NCBI GenBank assembly: GCA_035461245.1
Contig: DATHVP010000036.1
Coordinates: 1-26,979, forward strand
Source: SH-MAG3 sp035461245
GTDB lineage: Bacteria; Gemmatimonadota; Gemmatimonadetes; Longimicrobiales; RSA9
Direction of reading: 5' to 3'
Length of the DNA: 26,979 nucleotides
Shown here in pieces: positions 1-6,811 of the stretch; within the stretch, counting starts at the first letter, position 1; each line of letters starts with the position of its first letter. The notes below the pieces were generated by a model, which saw nothing but the letters and a program-made list of their open reading frames with translations, was not told the DNA's origin and did no database searches. Made by a program: the position numbers and the translations under genes.

Positions 1-263
1 GGCACGCACAGCGGCAGCCCGAGGAACCGGCAGCGCGACGGCTGCGTGTCCACGAGCTGCTGCAGTGAATCAGCCCGGAACGGCGACGGGTTGAGGAACC
101 TCACCTCCGCCACCCGCCGGCCCTGATGCTCCGCCACCTCCGGATACAGGTCCGCGGCCGCCGACCGCACACCACAGCCGGACGTGACGACCGCAGCGCA
201 CGCAGCCAGCAGCATTGCTGCCGCGCGCACACCGCTCCCCGGCCTCCGCCAGTTATCCGACAC
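1..263 (-). CDS. Omp85 (BamA/TamA) family outer-membrane protein, N-terminus only, probable lipoprotein (TamL-like)
   Basis: Only the first ~87 codons lie in the window; the gene runs off the left edge. From a GTG at 261-263 the protein has an arginine-containing start (NWRRPGSGVR), a short hydrophobic stretch and a good lipobox (LAAC, Cys22). Next comes what looks like the start of a POTRA domain: VAEVRFLNPSPFRADSLQ, then a segment like those of first POTRA domains. Omp85 proteins fold or insert outer-membrane proteins. Lipid-anchored versions (TamL) are known from Bacteroidetes and relatives, so the lipobox suggests that subfamily. An in-frame ATG at 213-215 would destroy the signal peptide, so I prefer the GTG. 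It is divergent from the TPR gene. The barrel is not visible, so the family call rests on one partial POTRA. Confidence 0.5.
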   Translation of the reverse strand, partial: MSDNWRRPGSGVRAAAMLLAACAAVVTSGCGVRSAAADLYPEVAEHQGRRVAEVRFLNPSPFRADSLQQLVDTQPSRCRFLGLPLCV

Positions 264-387
264 CGCACCCTTTCACTTTCCGCGTCTTTTCCGACGCCGG
301 TCACCTTGCAAGGCACAAGCCACCTGCATTACCAGACACGCCCGTGTGCCGGCCCCCGACCCATGCGCCTGCGCCAGGCTGCGTAGC

Positions 388-417
388 TTGACGCCACCCC
401 GCCGGGCTGGCTAGCTT
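388..417 (+). promoter_or_regulatory. Weak candidate sigma-70-type promoter for the TPR gene
   Basis: TTGACG (388-393) is followed after 18 bp by TAGCTT (412-417). The -35 is good and the -10 is poor. It lies in the 256-bp divergent gap (264-519), which otherwise shows nothing I can name. It would give a leader of roughly 95 nt. No mapping data. Confidence 0.25.
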
Positions 418-519
418 TCCTTGCTGTTTTGCGCGGCGTCTGCGCCAGACCGCCCGCGCCGCACCGCGGCCGCGGGCGTTGGCTTTTCGCCGCGCCACGA
501 GAATCCCTGGAACGAAGCC

Positions 520-1377
520 ATGACCCGCCACCCTACAGCCCGACGCGTGCACCGGCAGGATGCCACCCCCGACGACGCTTTCGTTGCCGGCGTCCTCGAA
601 ACATCCGCCTGGGCGCGCAAACACCAGCGCTCTCTCATCATCGGCGGCGTACTCCTCGCCGTGATCGTGACTTCGCTGGTCCTGTGGATCAACAATCGGT
701 CGAATCAGCGCGAGCGCGCTGCCATCGAGCTGTCACAGGTCCGTGCCATCGGCATGAGCGGCAATACGGCCCTGGCAATACGAGAGCTGGAGGACTTCGT
801 CGCACGGTACGGCAATACGCCGTCCGGCGCGGAAGCACGCCTGATCCTGGGCCGCAACTACATGGACGCCGGCCAGCCCCAGCAGGCCGTCAGCACGCTC
901 CAGTCCATGGCCCGTAACGTTGACACCGACATGGGCGTCAATGCCGCCATGCTCCTGGCCGCTGCGTACGAGGCCACCGGGGACCTGGCCCAGGCGGAAC
1001 AGACCTATGCCCGCATAGGTAGCGGTGGCCGCTTCCTGTTTCAGCGCCAGGAAGCCCTGGACAACGTGGCCCGGATCCGCCTCCAGCAGGGCGATGCGGC
1101 CGGCGCCATCGAGGCCTACCAGCGCATCGTGGACATGACGCCCATCGAGAGCGCCGATCGCCAGGTGTTCGAAATGCGCCTCGGCGAGGCACAGGCACGG
1201 GCGGTCAGTGCCCAGGGCGCCCAGCCGGAGACCGTGCCCGCCGGACCGGCGCCTGCCCCCGTTCCCGCACCGGGCGCTGAGCCGGCGCCGGGGCAGCCGC
1301 CTGCGGACGCTGGCGCGGGAACCGGCCCGGGCGGAGTCACGCCGGACCCCAGCGGCGATAGCCCGCCCAACGACTGA
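520..1377 (+). CDS. Membrane-anchored tetratricopeptide-repeat protein (YfgM-like)
   Basis: 285 aa. A charged cytoplasmic N-terminus (1-37) precedes one transmembrane helix (about 38-57, SLIIGGVLLAVIVTSLVLWI). A helical, Ala-rich TPR region follows (about 65-225) with repeat-like segments such as GNTPSGAEARLILGRNYMDA and ATGDLAQAEQTYARI. The tail (about 230-285) is Pro/Ala/Gly-rich and probably disordered. This layout matches YfgM-type proteins, which sit in the inner membrane with the TPRs in the periplasm and work with chaperones or envelope biogenesis; the role here is inferred. The frame is open back to a TTG at 421, but the ATG at 520 gives the natural topology. No strong ribosome binding site precedes it. 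It is divergent from the Omp85 gene, which suits an envelope role. Confidence 0.75.
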   Translation: MTRHPTARRVHRQDATPDDAFVAGVLETSAWARKHQRSLIIGGVLLAVIVTSLVLWINNRSNQRERAAIELSQVRAIGMSGNTALAIRELEDFVARYGNTPSGAEARLILGRNYMDAGQPQQAVSTLQSMARNVDTDMGVNAAMLLAAAYEATGDLAQAEQTYARIGSGGRFLFQRQEALDNVARIRLQQGDAAGAIEAYQRIVDMTPIESADRQVFEMRLGEAQARAVSAQGAQPETVPAGPAPAPVPAPGAEPAPGQPPADAGAGTGPGGVTPDPSGDSPPND

Positions 1378-1405
1378 CCACTTCTTCGGGGCGCTCGATG
1401 AACGA

Positions 1406-1435
1406 GAACGGGCCGCGTGCAAACGCGGCCCGTTC
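1406..1435. terminator. Bidirectional intrinsic terminator between TPR gene and ligD
   Basis: A perfect 12-bp stem (GAACGGGCCGCG and its complement) has a 6-nt loop (TGCAAA). On the plus strand TGCTTT follows. On the minus strand the other side reads TCGTTC. It lies 28 bp after the TPR stop and 12 bp beyond the ligD stop, so it probably ends both convergent transcripts. Confidence 0.8.
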
Positions 1436-1447
1436 TGCTTTCCCGGC

Positions 1448-3343
1448 CTAACCCGACTTTGCCCCCACCGCCGTCATCATCGCCCCGGTGATGGACTGCC
1501 TCAAGCCGGATATTTCAGTCCACGGGTCCGAGCCCAGGTCCTTCATCCGCGCCGACGCGTTCCGTACAGTGAAGCTGTCACCCCTGATGCCGTCAGCCAG
1601 TTCGTCCCAGTGCAGGGGCATGGCCACCGTCGCCCCGGCCCGCGCCCGCGTGGAGTACGACTCGATGGCCGTCGCGCCGCGCCCGTTGCGCAGGTAGTCG
1701 AGCAGTATCCGTCCTTTCCGTTTCGCCTTGGCCATGTCAGTTGTATACAATTTGGGGGCGGCGCCTGCCAGCAGGGAAGCGACTCCCGCGGTGAATGACT
1801 TCACGTCCTCCCACGAGGTACGGCGGACGATGGGCACAACGACGTGCAGTCCCTTGCCTCCCGTCGTCCGGAGGGCACTGACCAGGCCCAGTTCCCGAAG
1901 CAGTTCGCGGAGGTGAAGGGCGGCGTCCACGGTGGCGCGCCAGGGCAGGTCGGGGTCGGGGTCAATATCCATGACGAACCGGTCCGGCGCCTCCACGCGA
2001 TCCCCGCGGCAGTTCCAGGTGTGGAGTTCCAGGGTACCCAGCTGGACCAGGGAGACGAGCCCTTCCGCCGAGCGCAGGGTGCCATACAACTCGGGACCGT
2101 CCCGGCCGGGGATTTCCAGCAGGGACACGCCAGCCGGCGACGACTTTCCATCAAAATGCTTCTGGAAGAAGCAGTTGCCCTCGAACCCCGCCGGACATCG
2201 GACCAGCGTCAGGGGCCGGTCTGCGATGTGAGGCAGCATCCACTCCGCCATTGCCTCGTAATAGCGCGCCAGCTCCAGCTTAGTCACCCCGGACCCCGGA
2301 TAGAGTACCTTGTCCGGGCTGGACAGGCGCACGCCTGCCACTCGGTCCACTGATCCTTTACGACCCACAGGCGCCTCCTCGAAGACCACCTCGGCGGCCG
2401 GCTTGTCCTCGCGGACCCCGTGATAGACAGGGTGCCGGAGCCGCCCGTCGTCGGTGACCTCCGTGTATCGAACCTGAGCGACCACGGAGGGCTCCACCCA
2501 CGTCGTGCCCCGCACGGCGGCGCCCCGGGGAGGGTCAGCGAACGGGGACTCAGCGCGTTTCAGTGGCCGCAGCAGCCGGACCAGCTGGCGTAGCGTGGCC
2601 TCGGTGAAGCCGGTCCCCACCTTACCCCGATACACGAGCCTGTCGCCTTCGAACGTGCCCACGTGCAGGGCGCCGAGGCCCTTCCGTGAACCGCCGGGAG
2701 CGGTGTAGCCGCCAACCACGAACTCCTGTTCCCGCAAGCACTTGACCTTCAGCCAATCCTTGCGGCGCCCGCCGTGGTAGGGAGCCGCCGCGCGCTTGGA
2801 GATAATGCCTTCCAGCCCGTGCCTGCACGCCTGCGCATGGAATGCGCGCCCGTGACCTTCCACGTGCTCACTGTAAAGCACCGCTTCACCATCGCCGGAA
2901 CCACCTGAGACACCGGCGGCCTGCAGCCGCGCCCGGAGGCGGGCCTTGCGGTCCACCAGAGGCTCCGGTCGGATGTCGGCGCCATCCAGATACAGGGCAT
3001 CAAACACGCGGAACCGGAGGGACCCGTTCGTCGAGCCTGCCGAAAGGGCATTCTGCAACGCCTGGAAGCTGCTCCGACCGTCCGGCTGTTCCACCACCAG
3101 CTCGCCGTCCAGGATCGCGCCGCGCAGCTTCAGGCGCCTGAGTCCGGCCACAACGGTCGGGAAGCGCTCCGTCCAGTCTTTCCGGTTACGGGTCATCAGT
3201 CGGACCCTGTCACCGTCAACCCAGGCGAGGACCCGGTACCCGTCGTACTTGATTTCGTGCACCCAGTCCGTCGTGTCGGGCGCGGCAGACGCCAGGGTCG
3301 CGAGCTGCGGTGCCAGCCAATCCGGCATGTTCGAAGGAGCCAT
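1448..3343 (-). CDS. ligD: Non-homologous end-joining DNA ligase LigD (ligase + polymerase domains, no phosphoesterase domain)
   Basis: 631 aa. LigD repairs double-strand breaks together with Ku. The ATP-dependent ligase domain comes first: nucleotidyl lysine K32 in EIKYDGYR, then FDALYLDG (114-121), EGIISKR (178-184) and DWLKVK (196-201). An OB-fold region follows (about 205-320). A LigD-type polymerase/primase domain takes up about 335-615, with the metal-binding pair D459/D461 in MDIDPDP, the TTGGKGLH segment (493-500) and a third acidic residue D549 in ILLDYLRN. The usual N-terminal 3'-phosphoesterase domain is absent, and the upstream sequence does not encode it in this frame. No Ku gene is in the window. 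The ATG at 3341-3343 is the first start in the frame. The gene stands alone, divergent from the DUF983 gene. Confidence 0.95.
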   Translation of the reverse strand: MAPSNMPDWLAPQLATLASAAPDTTDWVHEIKYDGYRVLAWVDGDRVRLMTRNRKDWTERFPTVVAGLRRLKLRGAILDGELVVEQPDGRSSFQALQNALSAGSTNGSLRFRVFDALYLDGADIRPEPLVDRKARLRARLQAAGVSGGSGDGEAVLYSEHVEGHGRAFHAQACRHGLEGIISKRAAAPYHGGRRKDWLKVKCLREQEFVVGGYTAPGGSRKGLGALHVGTFEGDRLVYRGKVGTGFTEATLRQLVRLLRPLKRAESPFADPPRGAAVRGTTWVEPSVVAQVRYTEVTDDGRLRHPVYHGVREDKPAAEVVFEEAPVGRKGSVDRVAGVRLSSPDKVLYPGSGVTKLELARYYEAMAEWMLPHIADRPLTLVRCPAGFEGNCFFQKHFDGKSSPAGVSLLEIPGRDGPELYGTLRSAEGLVSLVQLGTLELHTWNCRGDRVEAPDRFVMDIDPDPDLPWRATVDAALHLRELLRELGLVSALRTTGGKGLHVVVPIVRRTSWEDVKSFTAGVASLLAGAAPKLYTTDMAKAKRKGRILLDYLRNGRGATAIESYSTRARAGATVAMPLHWDELADGIRGDSFTVRNASARMKDLGSDPWTEISGLRQSITGAMMTAVGAKSG

Positions 3344-3430
3344 GGCGGGCCGTACGGGAAAGGTCGTGCCGCGACAGGATCACGGGCATACCGTGCCACT
3401 TGGCGGGGTCTTCCCACCAGCCTCTCCCGA

Positions 3431-3515
3431 CTTCGTATAATATGTATTATGTAAACTTGCATGGTGGATAACTGTGGAAAAGGCCGGATATTATCCCCAA
3501 CGGAGGTTTTCCCCT
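3431..3515. promoter_or_regulatory. AT-rich island with DnaA-box cluster in the ligD/DUF983 divergent gap
   Basis: Positions 3431-3500 are about 37% GC in a strongly GC-rich window. On the minus strand, TTTTCCACA (3473-3481) fits the DnaA consensus TTWTNCACA exactly, and TTATCCACC (3463-3471) has one mismatch. On the plus strand, TTATCCCCA (3491-3499) has one mismatch. Beside them is an AT-only inverted repeat, ATAATA/TATTAT (3437-3442, 3445-3450), and a TATAAT (3436-3441) with no recognisable -35 at normal distance. It may be a DnaA-bound regulatory or titration site, or a promoter region for either flanking gene. An origin is possible but not supported by the neighbours. Confidence 0.45.
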
Positions 3516-3599
3516 GTCCTGGCGGGCCGCCAGCGGAACTTACGAACATGCAGAGGGATTAAAGAGTCGCAGAACCCCGGACCCCGAAAACAAGCAGAC

Positions 3600-4076
3600 A
3601 TGGAAACGACGAGCCCGGCCGCAATCCCCTCGAGCAACGGCCATAACGGCATCCAGTCGCACGCGCGGGATGCCGGCACCGGCAAGAATCCGAGTGCCGT
3701 CCGCCGGGCCGCGCGCATACTGGCCCGGGCCACGGCGCGCCAATGCCCTAACTGCGGGTCCGGCAACGTGTTCCAGAGCTACCTGCGCCAGCGGGCAGCG
3801 TGCCCGGCGTGTTCCCTGCGGCTGGACCGCGGCGAGACCGACTTCTTCATCGGGGCGTATACCATCAACCTCATTGTGGCCGAGCTGCTGGTGTTTTTTG
3901 GCGGGATGGCCGTGCTCATCCGGACCTGGCCGGACGTACCCTGGACGGGCCTCACGTGGGGTCTTGCCGCCCTCATGGTGGCCGCGCCCGTGGCGCTCTA
4001 CCCCTACTCCCGTCAGCTATGGCTGGCGTGCGACCTCATCTTCCGGCCGCCCACCCCAGGGGACTTCAAACACTAG
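3600..4076 (+). CDS. DUF983 family zinc-ribbon membrane protein
   Basis: 158 aa. A polar N-terminus (1-45) is followed by a zinc ribbon made of two Cys pairs, CPNC (49-52) and CPAC (68-71), then the family motif GETDFFIGAYTINLIVAE (78-95). Two hydrophobic helices lie at about 86-108 and 118-138. This is the standard DUF983 layout. The function of the family is unknown, so I assign none. The frame is open back to 3474, but the ATG at 3600 gives the normal length; the ribosome binding site is weak. It is transcribed away from the DnaA-box island and converges on the glycan cluster. Confidence 0.85.
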   Translation: METTSPAAIPSSNGHNGIQSHARDAGTGKNPSAVRRAARILARATARQCPNCGSGNVFQSYLRQRAACPACSLRLDRGETDFFIGAYTINLIVAELLVFFGGMAVLIRTWPDVPWTGLTWGLAALMVAAPVALYPYSRQLWLACDLIFRPPTPGDFKH

Positions 4077-4313
4077 AATCCACTTCATGCGGGCGACGCC
4101 AAGCTGCGTTATATCAATCACTTGACGCACCACACGCGATGTGAACTATAGCCCGCGACCAACACGGCCAATTCTGATTCACGCCAGCAAGGGCGCCAGA
4201 CGCTGGGACGGCCACCTGACGCGGCTGCCGTGTAACTGTCGGGGTGCGAGGCTGGCTGTTGCGCGCCGGCCGCGGCGCCAGACGCTGCCGCCTGGACGCC
4301 CCGAAGCCAGCGC
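4077..4313. other. Convergent intergenic gap with a direct repeat, no gene seen
   Basis: This 237-bp gap lies between the ends of the DUF983 gene and the Dpm1-type gene. It holds two copies of the 14-mer GGCGCCAGACGCTG (4192-4205 and 4274-4287, 82 bp apart). It also has a plus-strand TTGACG (4122-4127) followed by CTATAG (4146-4151) with no gene downstream. I see no convincing open frame and no U-tract terminator. Confidence 0.4.
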
Positions 4314-5045
4314 TTACAGCTTCCCCCTCATCGCCTGCCACCTCAGCTTCCACACCCGCCACACCGCTTCCCGGATGATCCGCTTGGACATCTTGGACTC
4401 GCCGGCTGTCCGGTCCGTGAACACAATGGGGATCTCCCGGATCCGCAGACCGCGCTTCCAGACCCGGAGGTTCATTTCGATCTGGAACGAGTAGCCTTCG
4501 GATTCCACCCGGTCCAGGCGGAGTTGCTCCAGCGTCTCCCGGCGAAACGCCTTGAAGCCGCCCGTGGCGTCCCAGAGCGGCACGCCCGTCACCAGGCGCG
4601 CGTACACATTTGCCGAGTACGAGAGCATGAGGCGGGCCATGGGCCAGTTGACGACAGTGACCCGGCCCTCGAGGTAGCGGGAGCCCAGGACGAGGTCGGC
4701 GTCTTCCAGGGCCGTCAGGAAGTCCGGCAGGTGTTTGGGGTCGTGGGAGAAGTCCCCATCCATCTCGAACAGCCAGTCGAACCCGTGGTCGAGGCCCCAG
4801 CGAAAGCCTGCAAGATAGGCAGTCCCCAGGCCGAGCTTGCCTTCCCGGTGCAGCACATTGACGCGAGGACTGGCGGCTGCCAGTTCGTCGGCGACGGCCC
4901 CGGTCCCGTCGGGCGACGCATCGTCAATAATGAGTACGTGCAGCCGGTTGTCCTGCTCCAGGACCAGCGGCACGAGCCGGGCTATGTTGTCCTTCTCGTT
5001 GTAGGTCGGAATGATGACCAGACCCCGACGGGTGTCCTCCCTCAC
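4314..5045 (-). CDS. Dpm1-type GT2 glycosyltransferase (polyprenyl-phosphate mannosyl/glucosyl transferase)
   Basis: 243 aa, GT-A fold, family 2. Visible motifs are IIPTYNEKDNI (11-21), DDASPDGT (41-48), EMDGDFSHDP (94-103, with the metal-binding DGD) and GSRYLEG (121-127). These are typical of dolichol/polyprenol-phosphate mannose synthases, which move a hexose from GDP- or UDP-sugar to polyprenyl phosphate at the inner leaflet. There is no C-terminal membrane helix, as in Dpm1-only enzymes. The GTG start overlaps the stop of the upstream flippase-like gene in a GTGA, so the two are likely translationally coupled. The partner gene suggests that the lipid-linked sugar is then flipped or used in the membrane. 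The sugar is not readable from sequence. Confidence 0.9.
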   Translation of the reverse strand: MREDTRRGLVIIPTYNEKDNIARLVPLVLEQDNRLHVLIIDDASPDGTGAVADELAAASPRVNVLHREGKLGLGTAYLAGFRWGLDHGFDWLFEMDGDFSHDPKHLPDFLTALEDADLVLGSRYLEGRVTVVNWPMARLMLSYSANVYARLVTGVPLWDATGGFKAFRRETLEQLRLDRVESEGYSFQIEMNLRVWKRGLRIREIPIVFTDRTAGESKMSKRIIREAVWRVWKLRWQAMRGKL

Positions 5046-6058
5046 CCCACCTCCTCATGAGAAGCCGTCTGGCGCAGCAGTGGCAGCAATGCCAGTGGCA
5101 CCAGCTCGGCGGCGGTAAACCAGAGGCGCGACAGCGCGCCGACCACGATGGCACCCGCTGGCGGCATCACCTGGGCGAGGAGCAGGACCATGGCCCCCTC
5201 CCGGACGCCGATGCCGGCGGGCACGACAAAGAAAAGGTAGCCCACGAGGTATGAGGCGGCGACGGTCCCCGCCACGAACCGTGGGCTGGCGGCCGTCGCC
5301 GGCTCGAAGGCGGCGACGAAGAGCGCGAACGCCAACCCGAGCAGGACCCAGGACAGGGCATATGCCCCTGCCCAGACGGCGGCGTGCAGGGGCCTGACGC
5401 GGTCCGCCAGCGCGAAGGCCGCCCGCAGCCGGTCCCCTGCCCGGGGCCCCAGGGCGCCGGCCAGGCGTTCGCGGAACGCGTGGCCGAGGGGCGTCGCCAC
5501 CAGCAGCCAGATCCCGGCGCCGGCAGCCGTAAGCATGACCGCGCCGATGGTCAGCGGCAGTGCGGCCTGGACACTGGCATTTCCGGCGGCGCCGAGTGCC
5601 GCGGGCCATTCCGGCAGTGTCACCCCCAGGAACAGCATGCCTGTCGCAAGGAACCCGAACTGCCCCAGCACCTGGGCGGCCGCCGCGGGCCCCGGTGGCA
5701 GCCCCGCCCGGCCGGCCAGGACGGCGAGCCCGGCCAGCGCCCAGATCTTGCCGGGCAGGTAGCGGCCGAGGCTCGCCAGGAAGTAGATCCGCAGCGTCGT
5801 CGCGCCCCCGGGCTCGCCGATGTGCAGGTCCACCAGGATCCGGCGCCAGATGAATGCATGACCGATGTAGAACAGGACCAGCAGTACGAAGGACGCTGCC
5901 AGCGGCAGCCCGCGGGGGCGCCAGCGGGTCAGGTCCTCCCTGCTCACCTGCCCGAGTTCCGGCGCCAGGACCTGATAGATTCCCCAGCCGATGAACAGAA
6001 GCAGCGCCAGCTGGCCCAGCCGCACCAGCAATCGCCTGCGCCCCTTGCCGTCCACCAT
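5042..6058 (-). CDS. YbhN/AglD/MprF-type flippase-domain membrane protein (LPG_synthase_TM family)
   Basis: 338 aa, with about eight hydrophobic helices beginning near residues 10-32. Family signatures are LGRYLPGKIW (97-106) and PAGIGVREG (280-288). The family includes the flippase half of MprF and many proteins next to Dpm1-like transferases, and is thought to move lipid-linked substrates across the inner membrane. No catalytic lysyl-transferase half is present. The ATG starts directly after the stop of the methyltransferase gene (TGA then ATG, no gap), and the stop overlaps the next gene. The likely job is flipping or handling the polyprenyl-phosphate sugar made by its neighbour; that is inference from context. 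Confidence 0.88.
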   Translation of the reverse strand: MVDGKGRRRLLVRLGQLALLLFIGWGIYQVLAPELGQVSREDLTRWRPRGLPLAASFVLLVLFYIGHAFIWRRILVDLHIGEPGGATTLRIYFLASLGRYLPGKIWALAGLAVLAGRAGLPPGPAAAAQVLGQFGFLATGMLFLGVTLPEWPAALGAAGNASVQAALPLTIGAVMLTAAGAGIWLLVATPLGHAFRERLAGALGPRAGDRLRAAFALADRVRPLHAAVWAGAYALSWVLLGLAFALFVAAFEPATAASPRFVAGTVAASYLVGYLFFVVPAGIGVREGAMVLLLAQVMPPAGAIVVGALSRLWFTAAELVPLALLPLLRQTASHEEVG

Positions 6059-6811
6059 TCAGCGTGGCGTCGAGCGGCGAGCCACTTGCGCCCCACGCGC
6101 CGCCTCTGGGGCCGGCACTGCCACCAGCCCGATGCGACGCCGCAGCACGGGCACCCAGCGGGCCAGCGCCGCCTCGGCCAGCGAGAGCCCCGGCAGGTGC
6201 GACGGCAACCATTCAAGGCGCTGGACGGCGAAGCCTGCCCCTTCCACCGCCTGGGCCAGTTCCGCGGCGCTCCGCACGCCGATATGGGACGGGTCCTGCC
6301 TCATGATGCCCCGGTCCCGGAGCCGCTCGAAGATGTGCTGCCGGTCCGGCGTGTACAGGACCAGCCGGCCGTCGGTCCGCAGGACGCGTCCCGCTTCCCG
6401 GAGGATGCGGGCCAGGGTCACGTCATCGAGGTGCTCGGTGAGGTCGGCTGCCAGCACAATGTCCGCGCTGGCCGTGGCCAGGGGCAGGACCGCCGCGTCG
6501 GCCCGTATGAAGTGGGCGCTGGCGGTGCCTTCCGCCGCGGCGACGCGGGTCGCCGCCTGCACCGCGGCCGGAGCCGGGTCCACGCCCACGGCGAAGGCCC
6601 CCTGCCCTGCGGCCTCGATGGTGAACGTGCCCATGCCACAGCCCAGATCCACCAGCGTCAGCCCCGCCGGCGGCGGCAATAGCGAGAAGACGTTGGCGAT
6701 GCGACGTCGCGCGAAGCGGTTCCGGTCGCGGTACCGGCCGGCGAGGTCTGCGAAGTACGCCTCGTCGTAATGATCGGCGACGTCGTACGCCGTGAGCTTC
6801 CGCTGGCTCAT
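6059..6811 (-). CDS. Class I SAM-dependent methyltransferase
   Basis: 250 aa. The SAM-binding motif I is VDLGCGMGTF (54-63). An acidic residue ends the second strand (VGVDPA, 76-81), and the later segment DIVLAADLTEHLDD fits motifs II/III of a Rossmann methyltransferase. The N-terminus (AYDVADHYDEAYFADLAGRY) resembles UbiE/UbiG-like and sugar or lipid methyltransferases. The start ATG overlaps the stop of the YfhO-like gene (ATGA), and the stop abuts the flippase-like gene. The cluster suggests it modifies a glycan or lipid carrier. The substrate cannot be named from sequence. Confidence 0.85.
   Translation of the reverse strand: MSQRKLTAYDVADHYDEAYFADLAGRYRDRNRFARRRIANVFSLLPPPAGLTLVDLGCGMGTFTIEAAGQGAFAVGVDPAPAAVQAATRVAAAEGTASAHFIRADAAVLPLATASADIVLAADLTEHLDDVTLARILREAGRVLRTDGRLVLYTPDRQHIFERLRDRGIMRQDPSHIGVRSAAELAQAVEGAGFAVQRLEWLPSHLPGLSLAEAALARWVPVLRRRIGLVAVPAPEAARGAQVARRSTPR

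Noticed and set aside
3342..3440. 32-codon plus-strand micro-ORF with AAGGAG upstream
   Set aside because: The AAGGAG is only 2 nt from the ATG, the frame overlaps the 5' end of ligD in antisense, and it ends at the AT-rich island without any recognisable feature.
3436..3441. TATAAT as a clear plus-strand sigma-70 promoter
   Set aside because: No acceptable -35 at 15-19 bp; it is part of an AT-only inverted repeat, so I keep it only as part of the AT-rich island.
4263..4278. GC-rich hairpin as terminator of the DUF983 gene
   Set aside because: Only a 5-bp stem, nearly 190 bp past the stop, and no T-tract.
5384..6682. 432-codon plus-strand open frame opposite the flippase-like and methyltransferase genes
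   Set aside because: Spans two real genes on the other strand and has no family features.
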